Of a DNA stretch of 64,000 nt, positions 27,520 through 37,103 are shown one piece after another; position 1 is the first letter of the stretch, and the number at the start of each line of letters is the position of its first letter. The position numbers and the translations under genes were made by a program. Under the pieces are notes generated by a model. That model worked only from the letters and a program-made list of their open reading frames with translations. It made no database searches and was not told the origin of the DNA. The DNA comes from Ornithinibacillus halophilus (GTDB lineage Bacteria > Bacillota > Bacilli > Bacillales > Amphibacillaceae): NCBI RefSeq assembly GCF_900129485.1, contig NZ_FQVW01000001.1:310001-374000 (forward strand). The letters run 5' to 3'.

Positions 27520-28650
27520 TTATTTATATTTATTAAGTTTGTCTCCGATTAGATCACCGAATTGGAAACTAGATTGTTCTTCATCTTTTGCATATTGTTT
27601 ATATTCTTTTTCTTCTTGCTCTTGTTCTACTTCTCTAATACTTAGAGACATTCGTTCTTCTTTTTCATTTATATCAAGAATTTTAACTGTTACCTTTTGG
27701 CCTACTTCTAAAACTTCCTGTGGTGTTCCGATATGGCGATTAGCAATTTGCGAGATGTGTACTAATCCTTCAACATTCGGTAACACTTCCACAAATGCAC
27801 CAAAATTCACTAAACGTTTAACTGTACCTTCAACTGTTTGTCCTTGTTTAATTTTTGATTCAACATCAGCCCAAGGACCAGGTAGAACTTTTTTACGTGA
27901 AAGCGAAATTCGCTCGTTATCAAGATCTACAGATAAGATCTCCACTTTCACTTTATCTCCTTCTGAAACAACGTCAGATGCTTTGTTCACGTGTTCATGT
28001 GCAAGTTGTGATATATGAACTAAACCATCTATTCCTCCAAGGTCAACAAACACACCAAAATTAGTGATTCGTTGAACAGTTCCTTCAACTACTTGACCTT
28101 CTTTAATAGACTTTAATAGATCATTTTTCTTAGCAGTTTCTTGCTCTTCAACTACTGCACGATGCGATAAAATTAATCGATTTTGTTCTCTGTCGAATTC
28201 AACAATTTTCACTTCTAATTGTTTATTCAAGTAATCACTAAAATCCTCTACAAAGTGTGCTTCGACTAATGAAGCCGGCATAAACCCACGAATGCCAACA
28301 TCTAATACTAAACCGCCTTTTACGATTTCTTTAACTTCTGCAGTGAATACTTCGTTGTTCTCATATTTCTTTTGTAAATCTTCCCATGCTTTGTCGGCGT
28401 CTACTTGTTTCTTAGATAGCACGACATCATCGTCATCCATCTTTTTAATAACTAAAGTTAATTCATCACCAACATTAACTACTTCGGATGGTGACTCTAT
28501 GTTTAAGTTAGATAACTCACTAATTGGTAAAATACCTTCCGTTTTATAACCGATATTCACTAATACTTGTTTATCTTCAATTTTTTCTACACTACCGGTT
28601 ACTACATCACCAACATTCAAACTTGGGAATTCATTTGTTGTTTCACTCAT
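27520..28650 (-). CDS. ypfD: 30S ribosomal protein S1 homologue (four S1 domains)
   Basis: The 376-residue product contains four S1 RNA-binding domains, at about residues 12-80, 100-165, 187-255 and 272-340. The last two are the best conserved, with GGIDGLVHISQLAHEHV and NVEGLVHISQI. In low-GC Gram-positives this protein (YpfD) is dispensable or only loosely ribosome associated, unlike six-domain S1 of E. coli. It follows cmk, with 135 bases between. GGAGG precedes the ATG. Confidence 0.95.
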   Translation of the reverse strand: MSETTNEFPSLNVGDVVTGSVEKIEDKQVLVNIGYKTEGILPISELSNLNIESPSEVVNVGDELTLVIKKMDDDDVVLSKKQVDADKAWEDLQKKYENNEVFTAEVKEIVKGGLVLDVGIRGFMPASLVEAHFVEDFSDYLNKQLEVKIVEFDREQNRLILSHRAVVEEQETAKKNDLLKSIKEGQVVEGTVQRITNFGVFVDLGGIDGLVHISQLAHEHVNKASDVVSEGDKVKVEILSVDLDNERISLSRKKVLPGPWADVESKIKQGQTVEGTVKRLVNFGAFVEVLPNVEGLVHISQIANRHIGTPQEVLEVGQKVTVKILDINEKEERMSLSIREVEQEQEEKEYKQYAKDEEQSSFQFGDLIGDKLNKYK

Positions 28651-28785
28651 TATAGTTCCTCCTTAGATCAAACCATTTGATAAGAAAATGAATAATTTCT
28701 TTATTTTTTATGTAGACCTCTATTTTATAAGTTCTAATAATTAGATTTATTTGTCAAGTAAAGTAAACCAAATTTCAATATTTTT

Positions 28786-29460
28786 TTATAGTTTTTCGTT
28801 GGCTAACGCAAATATTTTATTTGCTACATCATCAATCGTTAGTGATGTAGTATCAATTTCTATCGCATCTGCTGCTTTAATTAATGGTGCTGTTTCTCTT
28901 TTGGAATCAATTTGGTCTCGCTGATTAATTTCGTCCATTAATTGTTGTAAGTTTGAATCAAAGCCCTTTTTTATATTTTCTTCATGTCTTCTGCGTGCAC
29001 GTTCTTCTACAGAAGCAACTAAGAATACCTTTACTTCAGCGTCTGGAAGAACATGAGTACCAATGTCTCTTCCGTCCATCACAACACCTCGTTTGTTAGC
29101 CAACTGTTGTTGTCTAAGAACCATCTCTCTTCTAACTGAGGCGTGTTTTGCTACATGAGAGACGTTATTTGTCACTTGTTGAGATCGAATTTCTAATGTA
29201 ACATCTTCACCATCTAAAATGACTCTTTGGCCATCCTTACTTTGCTCTAGGTCAATTTTTGTGGTACTTAATAACTCAGATAATCGCTTTTCATCTTGTA
29301 AAGATGTTTGTTGATTGATTGCTTTTAACGTAAGTGCACGGTACATAGCACCAGTATCAATGTAAATATATGAAAGCTTGTTTGCAACGATTTTGGCTAC
29401 GGTGCTTTTCCCTGCAGCTGCTGGTCCATCAATTGCAATTGCTATATTTTTGTTTGTCAT
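28786..29460 (-). CDS. cmk: cytidylate kinase
   Basis: Cmk phosphorylates CMP and dCMP to the diphosphates. The 224-residue product has the P-loop [15 protein letters not shown] near residue 10, [12 protein letters not shown] near residue 33 and [16 protein letters not shown] near residue 130. The ATG at 29460 is selected by GGAAGG upstream and by a length equal to that of B. subtilis, although the frame is open for seven more codons. It lies between motI and ypfD. Confidence 0.96.
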   Translation of the reverse strand: MTNKNIAIAIDGPAAAGKSTVAKIVANKLSYIYIDTGAMYRALTLKAINQQTSLQDEKRLSELLSTTKIDLEQSKDGQRVILDGEDVTLEIRSQQVTNNVSHVAKHASVRREMVLRQQQLANKRGVVMDGRDIGTHVLPDAEVKVFLVASVEERARRRHEENIKKGFDSNLQQLMDEINQRDQIDSKRETAPLIKAADAIEIDTTSLTIDDVANKIFALANEKL

Positions 29461-29527
29461 GTAAGTATACCTTCCTCTCAATCTTTACAGAATATTGGTG
29501 ATTGTTTAAAACGGTGTATAAGGTGGA

Positions 29528-30184
29528 TCACCTTATTTCTTTCTGTCTTGCTTCTCGTTGTTTTTCAAAACAAAATTGAATGATTTTTTGTTGGGTGTGA
29601 CTGTCTATATTTATAAATTTTAAAGAAGCCGTACGAGGTTGATTGTTATTATTTAGCACTCGTATTACCTCGCACTGTATGGTTATGTACTCATAAGAAC
29701 CTGTCTGATTACTCAATACAATCCATGTATTGACAGATTGTCCTGATGTTAGTTCTTCTCCATCTGGCAATATAATGGATAATCCCCCACCACTAATATC
29801 GTTTGTAACGGTTGAAAATGGTCTGAATTTATCCAGTTTACTATGAACCGCTACATCAACTTGTATTTCGATTCGAACAAATTGTCTTCGTTGTATTCGT
29901 TCAATTTGTTCAGGTTGTGGTAACTCAATTGCTAGAGCTGGGATTGTAAGAGTCGTTTTTTTCTTTATAAATGTTTTAAATCGATAGATAGAATGATCCT
30001 TTCCAACATAGCTAGCATATATAGGGGTATCTATACTTATAAAAGTAGTTCTTCTAGACTGAACATGAACAGGCAAATCTATGTAGATATATTGATTGTC
30101 TCTTTCAATAATCTTGCTTTGATATTCTTCTTTTTCCCCATTACTATAAAACCGTTCAATATTTAATAATGTACCAATCCTCAT
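29528..30184 (-). CDS. motI: c-di-GMP-binding flagellar clutch protein MotI (YpfA), PilZ domain
   Basis: In B. subtilis MotI (YpfA, DgrA) binds cyclic di-GMP and disengages the flagellar motor by contacting MotA. The 218-residue product has a YcgR-like N-terminal domain and a C-terminal PilZ domain. The ligand motifs are intact: RRQFVR at residues 99-104 and DISGGG at 129-134. It is followed by cmk and preceded by ypeB, the same order as B. subtilis. Confidence 0.92.
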   Translation of the reverse strand: MRIGTLLNIERFYSNGEKEEYQSKIIERDNQYIYIDLPVHVQSRRTTFISIDTPIYASYVGKDHSIYRFKTFIKKKTTLTIPALAIELPQPEQIERIQRRQFVRIEIQVDVAVHSKLDKFRPFSTVTNDISGGGLSIILPDGEELTSGQSVNTWIVLSNQTGSYEYITIQCEVIRVLNNNNQPRTASLKFINIDSHTQQKIIQFCFEKQREARQKEIR

Positions 30185-30236
30185 GAATGTTCCCCCTATA
30201 ACTCACACCTATCACTATTATTACAAAAATATTAGA

Positions 30237-30267
30237 AAAGGGGAAGGTATAAAAACCATTCCCCTTA
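30237..30267 (-). terminator. terminator after ypeB
   Basis: AAGGGGAATGG and CCTTCCCCTT pair around an AT loop, followed by TTCTAATATTTTT on the minus strand. Confidence 0.7.
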
Positions 30268-31605
30268 AATTCCTGCATAATTTATTTCTTTACCATTTAA
30301 CTTTTCAACTTTCTCTTCTGTACCATCCATTGCGTTGATGAAGATTCGATACGTATCATTCTCATATAGCCCTAGAAATTCATATGTTAATACTTCTTCA
30401 CCCAAATCATTATCAATGACTGATAGGAACTCTTCTTGAATATCTACATTTGGGTTAACGTATGACTTAGCCTCGTCAATTGAAATTCCTGGTTCTGGTA
30501 TATTACGATCTTTATGGTTCATGAAGTAGTTACTTGCTGTAATACCAAGTATATCTCCATTATCTAAACCAACTTTGACCTCAATGGCATCTGAATAGAC
30601 ACGTACACCATTTTCATTGTATAAAAATGAATACACTCCAGTATTATTGTATTCATTGCTATCAAAAAGAATCATGTCGGTAAAATCTTGTTCTTTTAGA
30701 TATTCTTCAGCTTTTAATAATCCATCGTGTAAACTAATTTGTTTTTCTCCTAAATTACGATCTACTAACAGGTTTAATGGATTTCCACCTTGTTGTGATA
30801 AATCTAAATATGCATTTTTCTTCCCATCACGATAGGAAATACTGTACATTGGTATATCTGCCCCATCACCCGTTTCAGTAATTCTTAAATCATTATGATT
30901 ATCGATATTAAAAAGTTCTTTCCCTATTTTTAAAGCTTCTTCTTGATTCACTTTCTCGCCATTTAAGTTTTGATATTTATGTTCTTTTGAAGAAGTCCCC
31001 GTTAAGGCGGAATTTGCATTACTTTCTGCAAAGCCTTCTACTTTTTTCTCTACCGTTTTAAATCCATCAATAATAGTATTGTCAGCTTGTTCATCTTGTG
31101 TTGCAAGTGCTAATTGAACATCCATCCAACGTAAATTATTCTCTAGAGCAAGATGCTGAACATTTCTTAACTCGTTCTTAATATCTGTTGCCTGCTCATA
31201 TAAACTTTGCAAAGCTTCAGTCTCCTCATCTGATAGAGGATCATCTTCTAAATCTCTTACTGCTGTCTTATAGGTGAAATCACCAATTTTTGATAAAAAC
31301 TCTTCCGTTTCATTAAATGGCAATAAAGTTAATGGCAATTGCCCGACATTCGATAAAGCCTCAGACGTTAAACGCCATATTTCCACTAGTTGAGGGGATA
31401 ATCTTTCATTAGAATTCATAGCTAATGTTGTTCCAATTTTATCATGTAGTAAATCAATATTATAGGAGAGTTCATGGAATGAACGTTGATACGTATTTTC
31501 CGCTTGAATTAATATAGCATTTTTCTCTTGGTGCTCCTTATATCCCCAAACTGCTGTACCAGCTACAGCTATGGAAAGTACAGCAATTGAAATCCATCGA
31601 ATCAT
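30265..31605 (-). CDS. ypeB: spore germination protein YpeB
   Basis: YpeB is required to localise and protect the cortex-lytic enzyme SleB in dormant spores. The 446-residue product has one N-terminal membrane anchor (residues 5-22), a helical middle, and PepSY-like repeats in the C-terminal half, seen at ALKIGKELFNI and ISIDEAKSYVNP. AAAGGTG lies eight bases before the ATG at 31605, which is preferred over a GTG three codons upstream. It follows sleB by 15 bases, so the pair is one operon. Confidence 0.95.
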   Translation of the reverse strand: MIRWISIAVLSIAVAGTAVWGYKEHQEKNAILIQAENTYQRSFHELSYNIDLLHDKIGTTLAMNSNERLSPQLVEIWRLTSEALSNVGQLPLTLLPFNETEEFLSKIGDFTYKTAVRDLEDDPLSDEETEALQSLYEQATDIKNELRNVQHLALENNLRWMDVQLALATQDEQADNTIIDGFKTVEKKVEGFAESNANSALTGTSSKEHKYQNLNGEKVNQEEALKIGKELFNIDNHNDLRITETGDGADIPMYSISYRDGKKNAYLDLSQQGGNPLNLLVDRNLGEKQISLHDGLLKAEEYLKEQDFTDMILFDSNEYNNTGVYSFLYNENGVRVYSDAIEVKVGLDNGDILGITASNYFMNHKDRNIPEPGISIDEAKSYVNPNVDIQEEFLSVIDNDLGEEVLTYEFLGLYENDTYRIFINAMDGTEEKVEKLNGKEINYAGI

Positions 31606-31620
31606 ACATTTCACACCTTT

Positions 31621-32601
31621 CTATTTACAAAAAATATGTTTACCAATTCTTTTTATTTGTGGTCTACCCCATATCCAACTTGAAGTTGCAGTATCAGGAT
31701 TAAAATAATATATCGCATTTCCAGTTGGATCCCAGCCGTTTATAGCATCTAATACAGCTTCTCTTGCTTTATCATTCGGGGTTAGCCAAATTTGTCCATC
31801 TGCTACAGCAGTAAAGGCCCTTGGTTCAAAAATCACCCCGGAAACAGTATTTGGAAAAGTAGGGCTTTCTACCCGATTTAATATAACGGCAGCAACTGCA
31901 ACTTGCCCTTCATACGGTTCTCCTCTCGCCTCACCGTAAACTGCATTTGCCATTAAATTAATATCATTCTGTGAAAATCCTTGTGGTACGTTCACAGCCT
32001 TAGTAGTTTGTCCTTCTGCTGCATCATTGTCCTGCTGTTCTGTTGCATTGTTGGCCTGTTGATTTGTTTCATTATTGCTCTGCTGTTCTGCTTCATTATT
32101 TGCACCATCTGTATTAGTGTTCGTTTGATTTTGAGTTCCTTGTTGCTTAGATTTTTCTTGTTGTGCTTGTTGCTTGTTTTTATTAGTATTATTTTGTTTT
32201 CCTGGGGCAGATTGCTTCGATTTATCCATTCCGCCATAATGTGTAAAACGATTCCCTTTTCTAATTTGCTCTTTCACAAAATTTTCATCATAATCTGTTG
32301 CTCTTTCTAACATTTCTTTCGTTTTTTTACCTGCTAATCCATCAACTTTTTTTAATTCGAATTCTTTTTGAAAGTTTCGTAATGCCCAATAAGTACCCCA
32401 ACCAAATACTCCATCAATCTCACCTTTATAAAAACCTAGGTATTGTAACCTCGCCTGTAATTCTATTACATCATCCCCAACAGCACCGTGTTGAATGATT
32501 TGTTCTGAGAAAGCCGATATATCTTTAGTTGGATATGCAACTAATCCTACCGAAAATAGAAAAACAGCTAAAATTGAAAGGAATAACTTTTTAAACTTCA
32601 T
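31621..32601 (-). CDS. sleB: spore cortex-lytic enzyme SleB
   Basis: SleB is a lytic transglycosylase that degrades cortex peptidoglycan during germination. The 326-residue product has a signal peptide (1-30), a peptidoglycan-binding domain (about 38-95, with ELQARLQYLGFY and WGTYWALRNFQKE), a Gln/Asn-rich linker (about 125-205) and a C-terminal hydrolase domain with the catalytic GEARGEPYEG and AVILNR. The linker is longer than in B. subtilis, which accounts for most of the extra length. It is the first gene of sleB-ypeB. Confidence 0.95.
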   Translation of the reverse strand: MKFKKLFLSILAVFLFSVGLVAYPTKDISAFSEQIIQHGAVGDDVIELQARLQYLGFYKGEIDGVFGWGTYWALRNFQKEFELKKVDGLAGKKTKEMLERATDYDENFVKEQIRKGNRFTHYGGMDKSKQSAPGKQNNTNKNKQQAQQEKSKQQGTQNQTNTNTDGANNEAEQQSNNETNQQANNATEQQDNDAAEGQTTKAVNVPQGFSQNDINLMANAVYGEARGEPYEGQVAVAAVILNRVESPTFPNTVSGVIFEPRAFTAVADGQIWLTPNDKAREAVLDAINGWDPTGNAIYYFNPDTATSSWIWGRPQIKRIGKHIFCK

Positions 32602-32696
32602 TGTATAGATTCCTCCTGCTAATATTTCTTCATCTAGTAATATCTATTTTTCGATTAAAACGCTTTTTTATGCATACTGTAAGAAAAGAGAATTAA

Positions 32697-32733
32697 AAAA
32701 GCTTACTCTACTTATTTATTAGAGCAAGCTTTT
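32697..32733 (-). terminator. terminator overlapping the end of prsW
   Basis: AAAAGCTTGCTCTA and TAGAGTAAGCTTTT pair (one mismatch) with TTAATTC following on the minus strand. The stem begins inside the prsW stop codon. Confidence 0.8.
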
Positions 32734-33403
32734 AGGCATCCTTTTCAAAGACGTGATATTCAGTATTTTGATTCATATTCGCATATTTCATTCTGTGCAG
32801 ACCCATTATCCACAGAACAATCATAAATGGAATTAGCACATAATACCAATTATTAGTTGCGGTTTCCAATATATAGTTATACGTTCCATGTAAAGTAAAC
32901 GGTAAGATAAATGCTAGTATTATATTCCCTATCGTATAATGTTTCTTTATCTTTGCTTTTCCAAAGTGATAGCCCATTATCACACCAAATAAAGCATGTG
33001 AGGAAACAGGAAATAGTGCTCTAGTAAAAGCATACTCAATTCCATTTGATAATAAATATAGGATGTTTTCGACCATTGCAAAGCCTAAACTAATGGATAC
33101 GGCATAAATGATACCATCATAATGTGCGTTAAATTCCGTATGGTGATAAATAACATAAATAAAAATAAACCACTTAAAAAATTCTTCTAAAAGTGCACTT
33201 ACGAAAAATGACTGTATTATAGGGTGTTCAATACCAGTGGAAACGATAGCATATTGCAGAAACATAATCGGTAAAACTAATAATGCTCCGAAAATGAACG
33301 TTCGAATGATCAATGGTAGTGGTTCACTTACCTTGTCCTTCAAATAAAAGAAAGAAAGTAGCGCAAACACAGGAGCAATACCAGCCGATAAAATAGCAAA
33401 CAT
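32732..33403 (-). CDS. prsW: intramembrane protease PrsW
   Basis: PrsW performs the first (site-1) cut of the anti-sigma factor RsiW in B. subtilis, releasing sigma-W under envelope stress. The 223-residue product has about seven membrane segments. The catalytic signature is visible as ALLEEFFKWF near residue 72, with SSHALFG near residue 145. It is divergent from the asparaginase gene and precedes sleB in reading order, as in B. subtilis. Confidence 0.94.
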   Translation of the reverse strand: MFAILSAGIAPVFALLSFFYLKDKVSEPLPLIIRTFIFGALLVLPIMFLQYAIVSTGIEHPIIQSFFVSALLEEFFKWFIFIYVIYHHTEFNAHYDGIIYAVSISLGFAMVENILYLLSNGIEYAFTRALFPVSSHALFGVIMGYHFGKAKIKKHYTIGNIILAFILPFTLHGTYNYILETATNNWYYVLIPFMIVLWIMGLHRMKYANMNQNTEYHVFEKDA

Positions 33404-33510
33404 AAGTATTTCCTCTTTCCAAAGTAATACTTCAATCGTACCACTTAGTAGGTAAATTGGAAATAGTTTATAATAAAATCAATATAAAATTAAAAGTGGG
33501 TGCACATACA

Positions 33511-34482
33511 ATGAAAAAGCTCTTATTGATCCATACTGGCGGCACTATCTCTATGTTGGAAAATAAAGAAACCGGAGAGGTAAACTCCACTGACGAACAT
33601 CCGTTATCTAACGAAGTCAAGCTGATAGATACTGAACTAAATATCGATGAACATATAGAGTTTTCTTTACCGTCTCCACAAATCACACCTAAACATATGC
33701 TTAAATTAGCAAATAAAGTGGAAAGTGTTATACCCGATTATGACGGAATAGTTATTACTCACGGAACAGACACATTAGAAGAAACAGCCTACTTCTTAGA
33801 TTTAGTATTAACAACTGAAAAACCAGTTATTATAACTGGAGCTATGCGTTCAAGCAATGAAATTGGTTCTGACGCCTTATACAACTTGTTAAGTTCCATT
33901 AGAGTCGCTACAACATCTGATGCATTTTCAAAAGGTGTATTAGTGGTTATGAATGATGAAATACATACTGCTAAAAATGTAACAAAAACGTCAACTAGTA
34001 ATGTTGCTACCTTCCAAAGTCCACAGTATGGACCAATTGGAATTATTACAAAGGATTCTGTGATATTTCACCATGATATTCTATCTCGTCCTTCCCATCC
34101 TGTAAGGAGTATTAATAAACACGTGTTTTTACTAAAAGCATATGCAGGTATGGACGAACAGATTGTGGAGGCGATATACCAATTAAAACCAGATGGAATT
34201 GTTATTGAAGGACTTGGTCAAGGAAATCTTCCAAAAGAAACGTTATCCATTATTAAAAGGTTTATAAACGAACAAATTCCAGTAGTTTTAGTTTCTAGAT
34301 GTTATCAAGGAATCGTTCAACCTACATACGGATACGATGGTGGAGGTAAACAATTAAAAGAGATTGGGGTTATTTTTACGAATGGTTTGACCGGACCAAA
34401 AGCCCGGATTAAATTATTAATTGCTTTAGAAAAAACTAAAAACATAGAATCATTACGTAAAATATTTGAGGAAGAAAAATAA
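33511..34482 (+). CDS. type I L-asparaginase
   Basis: This enzyme hydrolyses L-asparagine to aspartate and ammonia, probably in the cytosol, as no signal peptide is present. The 323-residue product has the N-terminal nucleophile motif HTGGTISM (threonine 12) and the second active-site motif HGTDTLEETAYF at 84-95. A GTGGGTG sequence lies ahead of the ATG at 33511, so the 18 extra upstream codons are not used. B. subtilis has no such gene between prsW and ypdA. It is one of few plus-strand genes. Confidence 0.93.
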   Translation: MKKLLLIHTGGTISMLENKETGEVNSTDEHPLSNEVKLIDTELNIDEHIEFSLPSPQITPKHMLKLANKVESVIPDYDGIVITHGTDTLEETAYFLDLVLTTEKPVIITGAMRSSNEIGSDALYNLLSSIRVATTSDAFSKGVLVVMNDEIHTAKNVTKTSTSNVATFQSPQYGPIGIITKDSVIFHHDILSRPSHPVRSINKHVFLLKAYAGMDEQIVEAIYQLKPDGIVIEGLGQGNLPKETLSIIKRFINEQIPVVLVSRCYQGIVQPTYGYDGGGKQLKEIGVIFTNGLTGPKARIKLLIALEKTKNIESLRKIFEEEK

Positions 34483-34495
34483 TGTAAAAAAGGAT

Positions 34496-34538
34496 AAAAA
34501 GTACACCCCAATAGCATCATGCATTTGGAGTGTACTTC
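34496..34538 (-). terminator. terminator between asparaginase and ypdA
   Basis: AAGTACACTCCAA pairs with TTGGGGTGTACTT, and TTTATCC follows on the minus strand. It would serve mainly ypdA; the plus-strand side lacks a clean T-tract. Confidence 0.75.
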
Positions 34539-34540
34539 TG

Positions 34541-35530
34541 TTATTCGTTAGAAAATTTGTTTTTATGGATTGAATCAGCAATTTTTTCACCGTGGAAACG
34601 ACCATTTTCTATAAAAATTTTATTATTATTATTCCCTGCTGCGACTACTCCTGCTATAAATAGTCCACGTATATTCGATTCCATTGTAGTTTCATCAAAA
34701 AATGGTTTACCATCTTTTTCATCAATGGTTACTCCAACTTGCTCTAATAGTGAAATATCCGGACGATAACCAGTCATAGCAAAAACAAAGTCATTTTTTA
34801 CTGCCTTCTCTTTACCGTCTACTTTGTAATAAACTTCATGCTTGGTAATTTTAGAAACGTGAGCATTAAATTCCATCTGAATAATTTCTTTTCTAACTAA
34901 GGAATCAAAATCTGGCAATATCCAGGGCTTGATACTTTTTGAATAAGAATCTCCTCTATATAGAACCGTAATATTAGCACCAACCTTATTTAGCTCTAAA
35001 GCAGCATCAACGGCTGAATTTTTTCCACCAATAATAACGACATTCTTATTATAATAAGGATGTGCTTCTTTAAAATAATGCATCACCTTATCTAAATCTT
35101 CCCCTGGAACATTCATGTAATTTGGCTGATCGTAATATCCTGTTGCAACGACAACATTTTCAGACAGGTATCGATTTTGTTCCCCTAAAGAATTAGTCGT
35201 CACTACTATAAATTGATCATTATCTTTCATAACCTCTGTTACTTTCTCAAATGATTGAACTCTTAAAGAAAACTTATCAGCAACAGCACGATAATAGGCT
35301 AGTGCTTGACTTCTCACTGGCTTCTGCTTTTCTGTAATAAATGGAACATCCCCAATTTCTAGCTTTTCACTAGAACTGAAAAAAGTCTGGTGAGTGGGAA
35401 AATGATAAATTGTATTTACGATATTTTCCTTTTCTATTATTAGTGGTTGAATCCCTTTCTTTATTAATTCAATGGCTGCCGACATTCCACATGGTCCACC
35501 ACCTATAATAATTACTTCCTCTCGCTGCAT
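34541..35530 (-). CDS. ypdA: bacillithiol disulfide reductase YpdA (Bdr)
   Basis: YpdA is a flavoprotein that uses NADPH to reduce bacillithiol disulfide. The 329-residue product has the FAD-binding GGGPCGMSAAIE at residue 10 and the NADPH loop GGKNSAVDAALE near residue 165. A cysteine in the first loop (GPCG) is typical of the family. It is functionally linked to bshA at the other end of the window. AAAGGGTG precedes the ATG at 35530, which is preferred over the ATG six codons upstream. Confidence 0.93.
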   Translation of the reverse strand: MQREEVIIIGGGPCGMSAAIELIKKGIQPLIIEKENIVNTIYHFPTHQTFFSSSEKLEIGDVPFITEKQKPVRSQALAYYRAVADKFSLRVQSFEKVTEVMKDNDQFIVVTTNSLGEQNRYLSENVVVATGYYDQPNYMNVPGEDLDKVMHYFKEAHPYYNKNVVIIGGKNSAVDAALELNKVGANITVLYRGDSYSKSIKPWILPDFDSLVRKEIIQMEFNAHVSKITKHEVYYKVDGKEKAVKNDFVFAMTGYRPDISLLEQVGVTIDEKDGKPFFDETTMESNIRGLFIAGVVAAGNNNNKIFIENGRFHGEKIADSIHKNKFSNE

Positions 35531-35550
35531 TAATTCGCACCCTTTCAAAC

Positions 35551-35588
35551 AAAAAACTCTTATCTAATAAGATATGATAAGAGTTTTT
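35551..35588. terminator. bidirectional terminator between gudB and ypdA
   Basis: AAACTCTTATC and GATAAGAGTTT form a perfect 11-base stem with T-tracts on both strands. Confidence 0.85.
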
Positions 35589-35619
35589 GTGTTCTTATTC
35601 AATTACTATGCATTTAATG

Positions 35620-36900
35620 TTAAACCCAACCACGGAATCGAGAAGCTTCTGCCATTTTGCGCACTCCTACCATATAAGCTGCTAACCTCATATCGATTCG
35701 TCTAGTTTGAGCAGTATGATAAATTGTATCAAATGCTTTTACCATTTTTTCATTTAGTTTTTCTTCAATTTCTTCTTCCGACCAATAATACCCTTGGTTA
35801 TTTTGAACCCATTCGAAATAAGAAACAGTTACACCACCTGCAGAAGCAAGCACATCTGGTACCAATAAAATACCGCGCTCTGTTAAAATCTTTGTAGCTT
35901 CCATTGTAGTCGGACCATTCGCAGCCTCTACCACAATACTAGCCTTTATATTATGAGCATTTTCTTCGGTAATTTGATTTTCAACAGCTGCAGGAACAAG
36001 AATATCACAATCTAATTCTAAAAGTTCCTTATTGGAAATCGTATTATTAAATAATTTCGTAACAGTACCAAAGCTATCTCTTCTGTCTAATAGATAATCA
36101 ATATCTAAGCCTTCTGGATCATGCAAGGCACCGTACGCATCGGATATTCCTACTACTTTCGCTCCTGCGTCATGTAAGAATTTAGATAAGAAACTACCAG
36201 CATTACCAAATCCTTGAACGACAACTCTTGCTCCTTTTACATTGATTCCTTTTTTCTTAGCTGCTTCATTAATAGCGATTGTGACACCTTTTGCAGTTGC
36301 AGATTCTCTACCGTGAGAACCTCCGAGAACAATTGGTTTACCTGTAATAAATCCTGGACTATTAAATTCATCAATACGGCTATATTCATCCATCATCCAA
36401 GCCATAATTTGTGAATTTGTAAATACATCAGGAGCAGGTATATCCTTTGTAGGACCTACAATTTGACTAATTGCACGTACATATCCACGACTGAGCCCTT
36501 CTAATTCACGAAATGACATTTCTCTAGGGTCACAGATAATTCCACCTTTACCACCACCGTATGGTAAATCAACAATACCAGCTTTTAAACTCATCCAAAC
36601 TGATAATGCTTTAACTTCTTTCTCGGTAACATCCGGGTGAAAACGTACGCCCCCTTTTGTTGGTCCAACAGCATCATTATGTTGTGCCCGATACCCAGTG
36701 AAGATTTTAATCGAACCATCATCCATTCGAACTGGAATTCTAACCGTCATCATTCGGATAGGTTCTTTTAATAATTCAAATACTTCTTCTGGATAGCCAA
36801 GTTTGTCTAGTGCATTCTTGACTACAGTTTGGGTAGAACGAAGCACATCCATTTTAATGTTGTTCTCTTTGGTAGAATCTGCTGCTTTATCGGCTACCAT
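35620..36900 (-). CDS. gudB: NAD-specific glutamate dehydrogenase
   Basis: GudB interconverts glutamate and 2-oxoglutarate, mainly in the catabolic direction in Bacillus. The 426-residue product has the active-site segment SLKAGIVDLPYGGGKGG near residue 105, with the catalytic lysine, and the Rossmann loop VVQGFGNAGS near residue 228. The EVKALSVWM segment lacks the 9-base duplication that inactivates gudB in B. subtilis 168, so the enzyme should be active. A sigma-A promoter lies at 36957-36984. Confidence 0.95.
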   Translation of the reverse strand: MVADKAADSTKENNIKMDVLRSTQTVVKNALDKLGYPEEVFELLKEPIRMMTVRIPVRMDDGSIKIFTGYRAQHNDAVGPTKGGVRFHPDVTEKEVKALSVWMSLKAGIVDLPYGGGKGGIICDPREMSFRELEGLSRGYVRAISQIVGPTKDIPAPDVFTNSQIMAWMMDEYSRIDEFNSPGFITGKPIVLGGSHGRESATAKGVTIAINEAAKKKGINVKGARVVVQGFGNAGSFLSKFLHDAGAKVVGISDAYGALHDPEGLDIDYLLDRRDSFGTVTKLFNNTISNKELLELDCDILVPAAVENQITEENAHNIKASIVVEAANGPTTMEATKILTERGILLVPDVLASAGGVTVSYFEWVQNNQGYYWSEEEIEEKLNEKMVKAFDTIYHTAQTRRIDMRLAAYMVGVRKMAEASRFRGWV

Positions 36901-36956
36901 GAATTTACCTCCTACAATATCAAATAAATGTTTTATTATTGCTGTACTCAGAAATT

Positions 36957-36984
36957 AGTATACACCTTAAATATAAATATGCAA
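36957..36984 (-). promoter_or_regulatory. candidate sigma-A promoter of gudB
   Basis: On the minus strand TTGCAT (36979-36984) and TATACT (36957-36962) are 16 bases apart, about 60 bases before the gudB ATG. Confidence 0.6.
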
Positions 36985-37103
36985 TAAAAATTACTTAAAA
37001 TCTAATAAATTTATTAGAAAAATGAAAGCGATTACTTTAGGGGCAGTATTTTAGTATTCATTTAGTTATAACTTCAATTTTCACATAATAATATTCCTAT
37101 ATT

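Noticed and set aside
31981-32310. Plus-strand cysteine- and leucine-rich frame opposite sleB
   Set aside because: A shadow of the repetitive SleB linker; the hydrophobic composition is a by-product of the antisense reading of Gln/Asn codons.
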